From contig CAIZHQ010000006.1 in NCBI GenBank assembly GCA_903932865.1, positions 124,001 through 188,000 of the forward strand: DNA of 64,000 bases, given 5' to 3'. The stretch is from an uncultured Burkholderiales bacterium. Lineage in GTDB: Bacteria; Pseudomonadota; Gammaproteobacteria; Burkholderiales; Burkholderiaceae_C. Shown here piece after piece: positions 16,432 to 24,678 of this stretch. The notes under the pieces were generated by a model. That model saw only the letters and a list, made by a program, of their open reading frames with translations. It did no database searches and was not told where the DNA came from. The stretch's first letter is position 1, and every line of letters starts with the position of its first letter. The position numbers and the translations under genes are program-made.

Positions 16432-17411
16432 AAGTCTGTATCTACGGCGCTGGCGCCATCGGCGGTTGGCTGGGGGTGCATTTGGCGCGCCAAGGCTGCA
16501 CGCTCAGCGCGGTGGCACGCGGGGCCACGTTAGAGGCTTTGCAGCAAGTGGGCTTGGTGTTGCGACAAGGCGATCAGGAGATGGTGGTCTCTTTGAAAGC
16601 GCGCGCTAATGCGGCCGAGCTGGGCGAGCAAGACCTGGTGATCGTGGCCGTCAAAGCCCCGGCCATGGCCGATGTGGCGCGGCACATCGCCCCGCTGCTG
16701 GGGCCACAGACCTTGGTGCTGACGGCCATGAACGGCGTGCCCTGGTGGTTTTTGCAGGGCTTTGGCGGGTCGCTTTCGGGCACCACCTTGCAATCGGTGG
16801 ACCCGTCGGGCGTGATTGCGCAGCACATTCCGGCCGATCGGGTGATCGGATGTGTGGTGCATGCCAGCAGCTCGGTGGACATGCCCGGCGTGATCCGCCA
16901 CCATTTTGGCAATGGGTTGATTTTGGGCGAGCCCAGTGGCGCAGACACACCGCGCCTGCGCGACTTGGTAGCGCTTTTGGCGCAAGCCGGTTTCAACGCC
17001 ACGGCGTCGGCACAAATTCAGAAAGACGTTTGGTACAAGCTCTGGGGCAACATGACCATCAACCCCATCAGTGCCTTCACCGGGGCCACCACCGACGTGA
17101 TCCTGGACGACCCGCTGGTGCGCGGCTTTGTCTCCAGCGTCATGCTCGAAGCCAAGGCCATTGGCGAGCGCATCGGCATCCCGATCGCTCAGACCCCCGA
17201 AGACCGCCACGCGGTCACGCGCAAACTGGGGGCGTTTCGCACCTCGATGCTGCAAGACGTGGACGCGGGCAAGCCGGTCGAGCTCGATGCCCTCGTGGCC
17301 TCGGTGCGGGAACTGGGCCAGTTGACCGGCGTGGCCACGCCCTTCACCGACGCCTTGCTGGGCCTCAGTCGCCTGCATGCGAGGGGTTTGGGGCTGTACC
17401 CGCAACCATGA
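16428..17411 (+). CDS. 2-dehydropantoate 2-reductase family (PanE/ApbA-like)
   Basis: 327 aa from ATG 16428 within the upstream stop overlap. It starts MKVCIYGAGAIGGWLGVHLA, a Rossmann GxGxxG NADPH site. The C-terminal domain carries WYKLWGNMTINPISAFTGAT, with the catalytic Lys, and ENR-like helices typical of ketopantoate reductases. PanE reduces ketopantoate in CoA biosynthesis, but paralogues reduce other 2-keto acids. Being in an operon with a class II aldolase suggests a catabolic reductase rather than the housekeeping PanE. Four bases separate it from the transporter. Confidence 0.8.
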   Translation: MKVCIYGAGAIGGWLGVHLARQGCTLSAVARGATLEALQQVGLVLRQGDQEMVVSLKARANAAELGEQDLVIVAVKAPAMADVARHIAPLLGPQTLVLTAMNGVPWWFLQGFGGSLSGTTLQSVDPSGVIAQHIPADRVIGCVVHASSSVDMPGVIRHHFGNGLILGEPSGADTPRLRDLVALLAQAGFNATASAQIQKDVWYKLWGNMTINPISAFTGATTDVILDDPLVRGFVSSVMLEAKAIGERIGIPIAQTPEDRHAVTRKLGAFRTSMLQDVDAGKPVELDALVASVRELGQLTGVATPFTDALLGLSRLHARGLGLYPQP

Positions 17412-17415
17412 ACGC

Positions 17416-18333
17416 ATGAGTTCACCCCGTCTCTCCTCACCGCAGGGTTTGACCAGTGCCGCATTTGGCACCTTGCTGCTGATCGCGTTCATGATGGGGG
17501 CCAACCATGTCGCGGCGCGTACCGCCTTCAACCACGGGTTGGATGTGGTCACGGCGGTGACGGTGCGCAGCGTGATCACTGCCAGCGTGGTGGCGCTGAT
17601 TTTGTGGCAGCAAAAAGTGGCCTTTCGGGTTTTGCCCGCGCAACGCAAATACCTGGGCGCAGTGGGCCTGCTCATTGCAGTACAAAGCGTTTGCTTGTAT
17701 TCGGCTGTGGCGCGTTTGCCCGTCGCCCTGGCTTTGCTGGCCTTCAACACTTACCCGCTGACCACGGCCCTGTGGGCCAGGATTTTGTATGGTCACCAAC
17801 CCGAACGCGCGCTGCTGTGGGCCATGCCGGTGATGATGGTCGGGTTGGCCTTGGCGCTGGACGTGCTGGGCGCAGCCTCGGGCCTGGGCGCGGCGCGGCA
17901 GTGGGACGAAATCGGGGCGGGTGTGGGTTTTGCCCTGGCTGCTTCGGCCACCTTTGGCCTGGCCTTGGTGCTCACCGAACACGAAACGGTAGGGGTGGAC
18001 GGACGTCTGCGCACCTTCACCACCATGGCCACAGTCGGCGTGCTGGCCGCCAGCTTGGCGATCACGCAAGGTGGGTTTCAGTGGCCGCAGGCTGTGCCCG
18101 GTTGGCGGGGACTGGCCCTGCTGACGTTCTTGTACGGCACAGCCTTCACCATCATGTTCACCGTGCTGCCCAAGTTGGGCGTGGTGGGCAACACGGCCAT
18201 CATGAACGTCGAGCCCGTGTTTGCTCTGATGTTGGCATGGGCGCTGCTGGGCCAGGCCATTGCCCCCATGCAATTGCTGGGGGCGGCCGTGGTGGTGGCC
18301 ACCGTCATGTGGCTGGGCTTGCGCAAGCCCTGA
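17416..18333 (+). CDS. EamA/DMT-family transporter
   Basis: 305 aa from ATG 17416 (an ATG at 17377 would overlap panE by 35 bp). About ten hydrophobic helices in two EamA repeats; the first begins AAFGTLLLIAFMMGANHVAARTAF and the second near residue 165 (GVGFALAASATFGLALVL). Members export amino acids or metabolites from the cytoplasm by antiport. Here it closes the aldolase-reductase operon, so it may move a related acid. It converges with the next gene, with only 14 bp between stops. Confidence 0.82.
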   Translation: MSSPRLSSPQGLTSAAFGTLLLIAFMMGANHVAARTAFNHGLDVVTAVTVRSVITASVVALILWQQKVAFRVLPAQRKYLGAVGLLIAVQSVCLYSAVARLPVALALLAFNTYPLTTALWARILYGHQPERALLWAMPVMMVGLALALDVLGAASGLGAARQWDEIGAGVGFALAASATFGLALVLTEHETVGVDGRLRTFTTMATVGVLAASLAITQGGFQWPQAVPGWRGLALLTFLYGTAFTIMFTVLPKLGVVGNTAIMNVEPVFALMLAWALLGQAIAPMQLLGAAVVVATVMWLGLRKP

Positions 18334-18347
18334 AGATCATCGCGAAT

Positions 18348-19253
18348 TCAGCGCAAGCGGCGGATCAGGCTGGAGGTGTCCCAGCGGCCGCCGCCCATTT
18401 TTTGCACATCGGCATAGAACTGGTCGACCAGCGCTGTGACCGGCAAACGCGCGCCGTTGCGCTTGGCTTCGTCCAGCACCAGCCCCAAGTCCTTGCGCAT
18501 CCAGTCCACAGCGAAACCGAATTCAAATTTGTCGTCGGCCATGGTCTTGCCGCGGTTGTCGAGTTGCCAGCTTTGCGCAGCGCCCTTGCCGATCACGTCC
18601 AGCACCTGGTGCATGTCTAGGCCCGCTTGCTGGCCAAAGGCAATGGCCTCGGACAGGCCTTGCACCAGGCCTGCGATGCAAATCTGGTTGACCATCTTGG
18701 CCAACTGGCCCGCGCCCGATGCACCCAGCAAAGTGAAGGCCCGCGAAAACGCCATGGCCGCTGGCTTGACGGCATCGAAGGCGGCCGCATCGCCACCGCA
18801 CATCACGGTGAGCATGCCGTTTTGCGCACCCGCCTGGCCGCCCGAGACCGGCGCGTCGACAAAATGCAGGCCCAACTTTTGGGCTTCGGCGTACAGCTCG
18901 CGGGCAATTTCGGCAGACGCCGTGGTGTGGTCCACAAAAATGGCACCGGGCTTCATGCCGGCAAACGCCCCGTCTTTGCCCAGCATCACGCTGCGCAAAT
19001 CGGCGTCGTTGCCCACGCAAGCAAAAACAATGTCTGCGCCGGCAGCCGCTTCACGCGGAGTGGGGGCGGTGGCGTTGCCGGCGCATTCGGCGGCCCAAGC
19101 CGCGGCCTTGGCCGCACTGCGGTTGTACACGGTGACATGGTGACCGGCACGGGCCAAATGGCCCGCCATGGGGTAGCCCATCACGCCCAAGCCCAAAAAG
19201 GCGACTTTTTTGGCGGGGACGGCATCGTAGGTTTTGGTGGCAATTTGGCTCAT
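18348..19253 (-). CDS. NAD(P)-dependent beta-hydroxyacid dehydrogenase (3-hydroxyisobutyrate/tartronate-semialdehyde reductase family)
   Basis: 301 aa from MSQIATKTYD. The Rossmann motif VAFLGLGVMGYPMAGHLARAG opens the protein, DAPVSGGQAGAQNGMLTVMCGG (given here in two parts: DAPVSGGQAG and NGMLTVMCGG) is the substrate loop, and the catalytic Lys lies in LAKMVNQI. Members reversibly oxidise 3-hydroxyisobutyrate or reduce tartronate semialdehyde (GarR/GlxR). No valine-degradation or glyoxylate genes flank it, so the substrate is open. Divergent from yggS across 121 bp. Confidence 0.83.
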   Translation of the reverse strand: MSQIATKTYDAVPAKKVAFLGLGVMGYPMAGHLARAGHHVTVYNRSAAKAAAWAAECAGNATAPTPREAAAGADIVFACVGNDADLRSVMLGKDGAFAGMKPGAIFVDHTTASAEIARELYAEAQKLGLHFVDAPVSGGQAGAQNGMLTVMCGGDAAAFDAVKPAAMAFSRAFTLLGASGAGQLAKMVNQICIAGLVQGLSEAIAFGQQAGLDMHQVLDVIGKGAAQSWQLDNRGKTMADDKFEFGFAVDWMRKDLGLVLDEAKRNGARLPVTALVDQFYADVQKMGGGRWDTSSLIRRLR

Positions 19254-19374
19254 GGCGTGTCTCAATGTGGAGTGAAGAAAAAGGCTATTTTGGCAGCCCG
19301 TAGGTGTTCTGGCGCGCACCGGGTGCTTTGAGCTGACCATTGGGTGACATCGCCGCTTTTGGTACCCTCCACCC

Positions 19375-20058
19375 ATGAGCCCATCCATTGCCGACAACAT
19401 CGCCCGCGTCAGGGTGCAGATTCAGACCGCTTGCCAGGCAGCAGGGCGCGCCGCAGACAGCGTGCAGCTGCTGGCTGTCTCCAAAACCTGGGGGCCTGAA
19501 TCGGTGCGCCAGGCCCATGCGACAGGGCAGACCGCTTTTGGCGAAAACTACATCCAGGAAGCGGTGGACAAGATCACCACCTTGCGGGATTTGCCACTCG
19601 TTTGGCATTGCATCGGCCCGATCCAGAGCAATAAGACGCGCTTGGTGGCCGAGCACTTTGACTGGGTGCACAGCGTCGACCGCCTCAAAATCGCCCAGCG
19701 CCTGTCTGAACAGCGCCCCGAGCACCTGACGCCTTTGCAGGTGTGCATTCAGGTCAATGTGGATGGTGGCGAGACCAAATCCGGCGTGAGCCCACAAGAC
19801 CTGCCCGCGCTGGCACAGGCCGTGGCCAACTTGCCGCGCTTGCAGTTGCGCGGTCTGATGACCATTCCTGAACCTGCCGAGACCGAAGCACAGATGCGCA
19901 CCGTGCACCACCAGGCCAAAGACCTGTTCGAACAATTGCGCGCGCAAGGCCTGCCACTCGACACCTTGTCGATGGGCATGAGCGCAGACATGGCTGCTGC
20001 CATTGCCGAGGGCAGCACCATGGTGCGGGTAGGCACGGCGATTTTTGGTCAACGCTGA
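19375..20058 (+). CDS. yggS: YggS-family PLP homeostasis protein
   Basis: 227 aa with the alanine-racemase N-terminal barrel fold. LLAVSKTWGPE holds the PLP Lys (about residue 36), followed by FGENYIQEA, WHCIGPIQSNK, and the C-terminal phosphate-binding DTLSMGMSADMAAAIAEGSTMVRVGTAIFG (family signature, shown as DTLSMGMSADM and VRVGTAIFG). It has no known catalytic activity; it keeps free pyridoxal phosphate and amino-acid pools in balance. Often adjacent to proC or pilT, but not here. Confidence 0.9.
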   Translation: MSPSIADNIARVRVQIQTACQAAGRAADSVQLLAVSKTWGPESVRQAHATGQTAFGENYIQEAVDKITTLRDLPLVWHCIGPIQSNKTRLVAEHFDWVHSVDRLKIAQRLSEQRPEHLTPLQVCIQVNVDGGETKSGVSPQDLPALAQAVANLPRLQLRGLMTIPEPAETEAQMRTVHHQAKDLFEQLRAQGLPLDTLSMGMSADMAAAIAEGSTMVRVGTAIFGQR

Positions 20059-20075
20059 ACGCGCGAGACCGGTTT

Positions 20076-21092
20076 TCAGGCGCCCTGACTCGACTGCAGC
20101 CGGAATACGCTGCTCCGCTCGCCCACCGGCACCCCCGCCACATTCAGCAGCACCTGCGCGCGCCAGGGTTCCAGTTCCTGGCGCTGCGCATCGTCCAGCC
20201 AACCCAGTTGGTCCAAGGCGTCCACGGTCGCGGCAAACAGCGCCGCTTTGTTGCCATCCATGATCTTGATGGCCAACGCTTGACCACGCGAGCGGCTGCC
20301 CACCACCTGCACGCCGTCTGCGCCCACCTTGGTCACCCAGTCGCCCCGACCGGCGCGCATGAAATCGGCATCGTTGCGGCCGGTGCCCGAGACCAGCTCG
20401 GGGTGGGCGCTCATGGCCTGGCCCAGTTGCGCCAAGCTCTCGCCATACAAGCCGTCGGATTCGGGCTGCGCCAATCTGGCATAACTGCGCGCCAAGCGCG
20501 ACAAAGGCATGGCGTAATTGGGGGCCGAACAACCGTCGATGCCCAGCGCCAGCTCTTGCTCATCTAACCCCGCCAAGTGCGCCACGGCCTGGCGAATTTT
20601 TTGTTGCAGCGGGTGGTCCACCTCGGTGTAGCTGTCGGTGGGCAAGCCGTGCTGCACGCAATACGCCAAAAAGCCGCTGTGCTTGCCGCTGCAGTTGTGG
20701 TGCCGCTCATCAAAAGCAAAGCCCTCGGGCATGGGGCAGTCAAAAAAGGTGAATCGGTAAGGCACATGGCAGCCGCAGCGCATCTGGCGCGTGCTGCTGC
20801 CGCTTTTGCGCAGGATGGACGACACCTGTTCAACGTGCATCTCTTCACCGTTATGGCTGGCGCACATCATGGCCAATTCGGTGGGTGTGAAGCCAAAATG
20901 CGCCACGGCGCCCGACTGCACCAGCGGCAGCGCCTGCATGGCCTTGAGGGTGGAGCGGGTGAAGCACAGCCAGTGCGGGTTGCCGGCCTGGGCCAGCACG
21001 CGGCCCTCGGTGTCGGTCACGGCCAACGCACCCATGTGCACACATTCGGGGATGCCGTTGCGGGTCAGCTCGATCAGGGGTTCGAAGTTCAT
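20076..21092 (-). CDS. asparaginase II (R. etli-type) family protein
   Basis: 338 aa from ATG 21092. N-terminus FEPLIELTRNGIPECVHMGALAV, FTRSTLKAMQALPLV near residue 55 with the catalytic-type Ser-x-x-Lys, MCASHNGEEMHV, and CGCHVPY are the markers of the asparaginase II family (PF06089). These thermolabile enzymes hydrolyse L-asparagine to aspartate and ammonia. The fold is unrelated to E. coli AnsA/AnsB. It converges on yggS with a 17-bp gap and is divergent from the biotin-enzyme gene. Confidence 0.85.
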   Translation of the reverse strand: MNFEPLIELTRNGIPECVHMGALAVTDTEGRVLAQAGNPHWLCFTRSTLKAMQALPLVQSGAVAHFGFTPTELAMMCASHNGEEMHVEQVSSILRKSGSSTRQMRCGCHVPYRFTFFDCPMPEGFAFDERHHNCSGKHSGFLAYCVQHGLPTDSYTEVDHPLQQKIRQAVAHLAGLDEQELALGIDGCSAPNYAMPLSRLARSYARLAQPESDGLYGESLAQLGQAMSAHPELVSGTGRNDADFMRAGRGDWVTKVGADGVQVVGSRSRGQALAIKIMDGNKAALFAATVDALDQLGWLDDAQRQELEPWRAQVLLNVAGVPVGERSSVFRLQSSQGA

Positions 21093-21179
21093 GGGGGGGT
21101 TTAGCAGGTTCCAATAAGCCAGTCTAAATTGTCCCGGACTTGACCCCCTGTCACACGGGCAGCCCCGCACAATTAATGG

Positions 21180-22985
21180 ATGCAAAACATCCTTTCCCCC
21201 CTTCAGGCGCAACTGGTTCAATGGTTGGTGGCTCCAGGTGCAGACGTGGCCGCCGGCGACTTATTGGTGATTCTGGAAGCCATGAAGATGGAACACGAAA
21301 TCCGCGCCAACCAGGCCGGGCGTGTGGGCGAGCTTTACTTTCAGGCAGGTGAGGCAGTGGCCGAAGGCGAGGTGCTGGGTGTGCTCATGCCCTTTGCCGA
21401 GGCTGCCTCCCAAGCTCGGACCTTTGCCGCCAGCACGACGACTGCCCCCCTTTCAAAGGAGCGCGCCGACCTGCACAAACTGCAGGCCCGCCTGGCCTTC
21501 ACGCAAGACGCGGCACGCCCCGAAGCCGTGGCCAAGCGCCACGCCTTGGGCCTGCGCACCGCACGCGAAAACATCGCTGATCTTTGTGATGAAGGCTCGT
21601 TTGTCGAATACGGCGCCCTGGCCGTGGCCGCACAAAGCCGCCGCCGCAGCGCCGACGATCTTGTCCGCAACACGCCCGCCGACGGCATGGTCACCGGCAT
21701 TGGCTGCGTCCACGGCCAACGCGTGGTGGTCATGGCTTACGACTTCACCGTGCTGGCAGGCACGCAAGGCATGCGCAACCACCAAAAGACCGACCGCATG
21801 CTGGGTGTGGCTTTGCAAAACAAGCTGCCCGTGGTGCTGTTCGCCGAAGGTGGCGGCGGCAGGCCGGGTGATGTGGACGTGGCCATCGTGGCGGGCCTGA
21901 ACCTGGCCACTTTCGCCTCGTTTGCGCGCCTCAATGGCCGCGTGCCAGTGGTGGGCGTGGTGGCCGGGCGATGCTTTGCGGGCAACGCGGCTTTGCTGGG
22001 TTGCTGCGACGTGATCATTGCGACACGCGGCAGCAACATTGGCATGGGCGGCCCGGCCATGGTCGAGGGCGGCGGCTTGGGCGTCTTCAAGCCCGAGCAA
22101 ATTGGCCCGAGCGAAGTGCAGCATGGCAATGGTGTGATCGATGTGTTGGTGAATGACGAAGCGCAGGCAGTGTCGGCAGCGCGGCATTACCTGTCGTTTT
22201 TTCAAGGCGCGCAAACAGAATGGCAAGCACCGCCCTCCGAGGCCCTGCGCCATGTCGTGCCCGAAAACCGCCTGCGCGTGTACGACACCCGCGCCGCCAT
22301 GCAGGGCATTGCAGACGAGGGCAGCTTGCTGCATTTGCGCACCGGTTTTGGCCTGGGCATCCACACCGCGCTGGCGCGCATCGCGGGCCACTCAGTGGGC
22401 CTGATGGCCAACAACCCGCTGCACCTGGGTGGCGCCATCGACGCCGATGCGGCGGACAAAGCCGCGCGCTTCATGCAGTTGTGCAACGCGCACGGTTTGC
22501 CCATTGTGAGTTTGGTAGACACGCCTGGCTTCATGGTTGGGCCCGACACCGAAGCGCTGGCGCAGGTGCGCCATGTCTCACGCATGTTTGTAGCAGCCGC
22601 GCACCTGCGGGTGCCGCTGCTGAGCGTGGTGCTGCGCAAAGGCTATGGTCTGGGCGCCATGGCCATGACCGGCGGGGGTTTTCACGAAACCCTGAGCACC
22701 GTGGCCTGGCCCACGGGCGAGTTTGGCGGCATGGGCTTGGAAGGCGCGGTGCGGCTGGGTTACCGCAAGGAACTCGAAGCCTTGCCCGAAGGCCCCGATC
22801 GCGAAGCGCTGTTTGAGCAGCTGCTGGCGCAGCAATACGACAACGGCAGCGCCATCAACATGGCCGCCACGTTGGAGATTGATGCGGTGATCGACCCGGC
22901 TCAAACGCGGGCGTGGTTGGTGGCAGGATTAGAGTCGGGCCAAGTCCGGCTCGCCGATGGCACGCTGGTTATCGACACTTGGTAA
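21180..22985 (+). CDS. biotin carboxyl carrier-carboxyltransferase fusion (acyl-CoA carboxylase type, no biotin carboxylase)
   Basis: 601 aa. The first ~75 residues are a biotinyl domain with the biotinylation motif EAMKMEH (Lys36). After a 30-aa linker comes a complete carboxyltransferase (crotonase fold) with N- and C-terminal halves: GTQGMRNHQKTDRMLG near 195, EGGGGRPGDVD, GNAALLGCCDVIIAT, and the C-terminal VDTPGFMVGPDTE and GAMAMTGGG. Such enzymes carboxylate acyl-CoAs. The biotin carboxylase domain is missing and no BC gene lies within the window, so a partner must be supplied elsewhere. The order carrier-then-CT is unusual. Acyl-CoA substrate unknown. Confidence 0.85.
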   Translation: MQNILSPLQAQLVQWLVAPGADVAAGDLLVILEAMKMEHEIRANQAGRVGELYFQAGEAVAEGEVLGVLMPFAEAASQARTFAASTTTAPLSKERADLHKLQARLAFTQDAARPEAVAKRHALGLRTARENIADLCDEGSFVEYGALAVAAQSRRRSADDLVRNTPADGMVTGIGCVHGQRVVVMAYDFTVLAGTQGMRNHQKTDRMLGVALQNKLPVVLFAEGGGGRPGDVDVAIVAGLNLATFASFARLNGRVPVVGVVAGRCFAGNAALLGCCDVIIATRGSNIGMGGPAMVEGGGLGVFKPEQIGPSEVQHGNGVIDVLVNDEAQAVSAARHYLSFFQGAQTEWQAPPSEALRHVVPENRLRVYDTRAAMQGIADEGSLLHLRTGFGLGIHTALARIAGHSVGLMANNPLHLGGAIDADAADKAARFMQLCNAHGLPIVSLVDTPGFMVGPDTEALAQVRHVSRMFVAAAHLRVPLLSVVLRKGYGLGAMAMTGGGFHETLSTVAWPTGEFGGMGLEGAVRLGYRKELEALPEGPDREALFEQLLAQQYDNGSAINMAATLEIDAVIDPAQTRAWLVAGLESGQVRLADGTLVIDTW

Positions 22986-23012
22986 GCGTAGCCATGCAGA
23001 AGGTTCTTTTAA

Positions 23013-23196
23013 TGTCGAAATCGTGGTGATCAAAAGGTTCATCACCGCCGACACGGACATGCGCTTGTGTCGCTGTTTTGGAATGAGCGATGGCTGGTGG
23101 CTGCGTGGCCAGAGCAATGACGACATGGCCGTGGCGCGCGAAAAAATGGGAGATGCCTTGTCAAAGATTCGGCGCTGCACTTTGTTGGTCGCTTGA
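23013..23196 (+). pseudogene. remnant of a HigA/VapI-type antitoxin
   Basis: Frame 23013-23196 reads EIVVIKRFITADTDMRLCRCFGMSDGWW then QSNDDMAVAREKMGDALSKI (parts given). This matches the second half of HigA antitoxins (EIV.GKR.ITADTA.RL.RYFG.S..FW...Q..YDL..A), including the last HTH helix. The first ~40 residues, which carry the start of the HTH, are gone and no higB-like toxin is next to it. It follows 27 bp after the biotin-enzyme stop. Probably a decayed toxin-antitoxin locus; a short functional protein cannot be fully excluded. Confidence 0.65.
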
Positions 23197-23232
23197 CCTG
23201 AGGTGCTATGAGACGCCCATTGCCGCTGACAA

Positions 23233-23257
23233 AGCCCGCTTCAGCGGGCTATTTTTT
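23233..23257 (+). terminator. rho-independent terminator
   Basis: AGCCCGCT-TC-AGCGGGCT (effective 7-bp stem with a TTCA loop) is followed by ATTTTTT. It is correctly placed to end transcription from the biotin-enzyme gene and the HigA remnant. Confidence 0.8.
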
Positions 23258-23535
23258 GAGCGCAGTTTTTTTGTCTGCGGTGAATGGGAGCACCGTCACG
23301 GTGTTCATTGAATCAAGTTGCAGTTCCGACCCGATGAAGTCGACAGGTCAGCGCAGCGCCTACTGTTGTTGTCCCAGGCGAAGACCCAGGATGCGTGGTG
23401 CCGCGATGGCATTTGCGAAAGCCAGTGGGTCGCCGTGACTCCCGCATCAAGTCCGGGAATCAGACAAGCCAAGTCTGCGATGACAGTCACATCAAGCCTG
23501 GTATGCGGCCGCAACATGTCAATTCGCCGCACTAT
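23258..23535. other. gene-free spacer with repeat copy
   Basis: Between the terminator and the exosortase partner gene there is no convincing reading frame. It includes one copy of the interspersed ATCAAGTCCGGGA repeat (23446-23485). The spacer looks like decayed DNA rather than a promoter region, since the next gene's 3' end faces it. Confidence 0.5.
23446..23485 (+). repeat. interspersed repeat, copy 1
   Basis: ATCAAGTCCGGGA (23446-23458) with AGTCTGCGATGACA ending at 23485. The same two blocks with the same 40-bp span recur at 35211-35250. Upstream TCCCG (23440-23444) pairs with the CGGGA, forming a small hairpin. Confidence 0.6.
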
Positions 23536-24162
23536 TTACTGCGGCTTGCCGCGTTTACCCGCCTCAGCAGCCCCCACCAACACCATTTCCACCCAAAGTT
23601 GCCGGAGGAAGGCGCGGTCCAGAATGAGCCACAAAATGACCGGCATGAGGGGGGTGATGATCAGGAACCCAAGTTGGTCGAAGTAGGCGATGACTTCCAG
23701 CACCCAGCGGGGCACACCGGTGTGGGTGATCCTTTCCACACCGCCGCTCAACAAGGCCTCGCGGAGCCAGCGAAAGCACATGCTGAACACCTGCGATGGC
23801 ACCAAAATCAAGGTGCCCAACGCCATCTTGGCCCACATGCCCACAGGGCGCGATGCGATGAGCAGGGCCCAGAACAACACCAGCCCATAGCCAAAGGTTC
23901 GGTAGTTGACTTCAGGGGCCAGTTCGCCCACAACCATGCGCCCTTGCTGGTTGACCAGCACTTTCAGCGAGGTGATCAAGGTGCCCACGGTCTCATGGCG
24001 TTCATAACCCTGCACCCAGGCAAACATGAAGTCCATGAGTTGCCCCGCCAATGAAATCACCGGGGCGGCCAGATAGGGTGACAGGTAGTACCAGGGGATG
24101 ATCAGCACCACCAGCGCCAGCATGCTGGTCACCAGAAAACGAAACAGTCGGCTATACGGCAA
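23536..24162 (-). CDS. exosortase H-associated membrane protein
   Basis: 208 aa if begun at TTG 24162 (AAGGGG six bases upstream), overlapping the end of xrtH by 11 nt. It has at least four hydrophobic segments: near residues 5-30, 85-105, 110-130 and 160-185. The opening SRLFRFLVTSMLALVVLIIPWYYLSP and the RTFGYGLVLFWALLIAS segment resemble the membrane partner that regularly accompanies exosortase H. Known context: exosortase H handles proteins with an IPTLxxWG-CTERM tail; the partner's own job is undefined. The start is uncertain because no ATG fits the N-terminus. Confidence 0.68.
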   Translation of the reverse strand: MPYSRLFRFLVTSMLALVVLIIPWYYLSPYLAAPVISLAGQLMDFMFAWVQGYERHETVGTLITSLKVLVNQQGRMVVGELAPEVNYRTFGYGLVLFWALLIASRPVGMWAKMALGTLILVPSQVFSMCFRWLREALLSGGVERITHTGVPRWVLEVIAYFDQLGFLIITPLMPVILWLILDRAFLRQLWVEMVLVGAAEAGKRGKPQ

Positions 24163-24652
24163 GGTTGGCCCCTTGATTGCGGGCCACGGCCCGAATCCAC
24201 AGCAACCACACCACCAGCACATCCAGCATGATCAGCGCTTGCCACAAATAGAGGTGCGCAAAGTCAAACACCTCTTTGTCCCACTTGCCCAAGTAATACA
24301 GGCTGATCACGCGCAAGATGTTGGCCCCCTGCACCGCGATGCAACCGGCCGCAATGCCCGCCAACTTGAGCTTGAGCGGCGATGGGAATGCCAACATGCC
24401 CGCCACCAGAATGATGACGGCCTCGACGCCGTTGCAGCCCGCCTCAATCGAGACACCAAAGCCTGCGGCTTGGCTCTGGATAATGCGTCCGTGGCTGATG
24501 ACGTCTGCATCGAAGACGGTCATGATGCCTGCACTGAACCACGCCAGAAAGTTGGTCCAAGGATGGACCAGGGCCACCTGCACCGGGTTGAGCTTTTCGA
24601 TGCCGAAAAGCACGGCCAGGACAATCAGGAACAACGCGATGAAACGCCACAT
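24152..24652 (-). CDS. xrtH: exosortase H (XrtH), IPTLxxWG-CTERM processing
   Basis: 166 aa, polytopic. The three catalytic residues of the exosortase/archaeosortase family can be placed: Cys73 in EAGCNGVEA, Arg114 in ANILRV and His133 in FDFAHLYLWQ. Small size and these motifs fit exosortase H, which removes or transfers C-terminal PEP-CTERM-like tails (IPTLxxWG type) at the inner membrane for surface display. No protein with such a tail is encoded in this window. It lies 26 bp downstream of dolP on the same strand and overlaps its partner gene. Confidence 0.85.
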   Translation of the reverse strand: MWRFIALFLIVLAVLFGIEKLNPVQVALVHPWTNFLAWFSAGIMTVFDADVISHGRIIQSQAAGFGVSIEAGCNGVEAVIILVAGMLAFPSPLKLKLAGIAAGCIAVQGANILRVISLYYLGKWDKEVFDFAHLYLWQALIMLDVLVVWLLWIRAVARNQGANLAV

Positions 24653-24678
24653 GGTTAAAGGAGCTTTCTCACCGGTGC

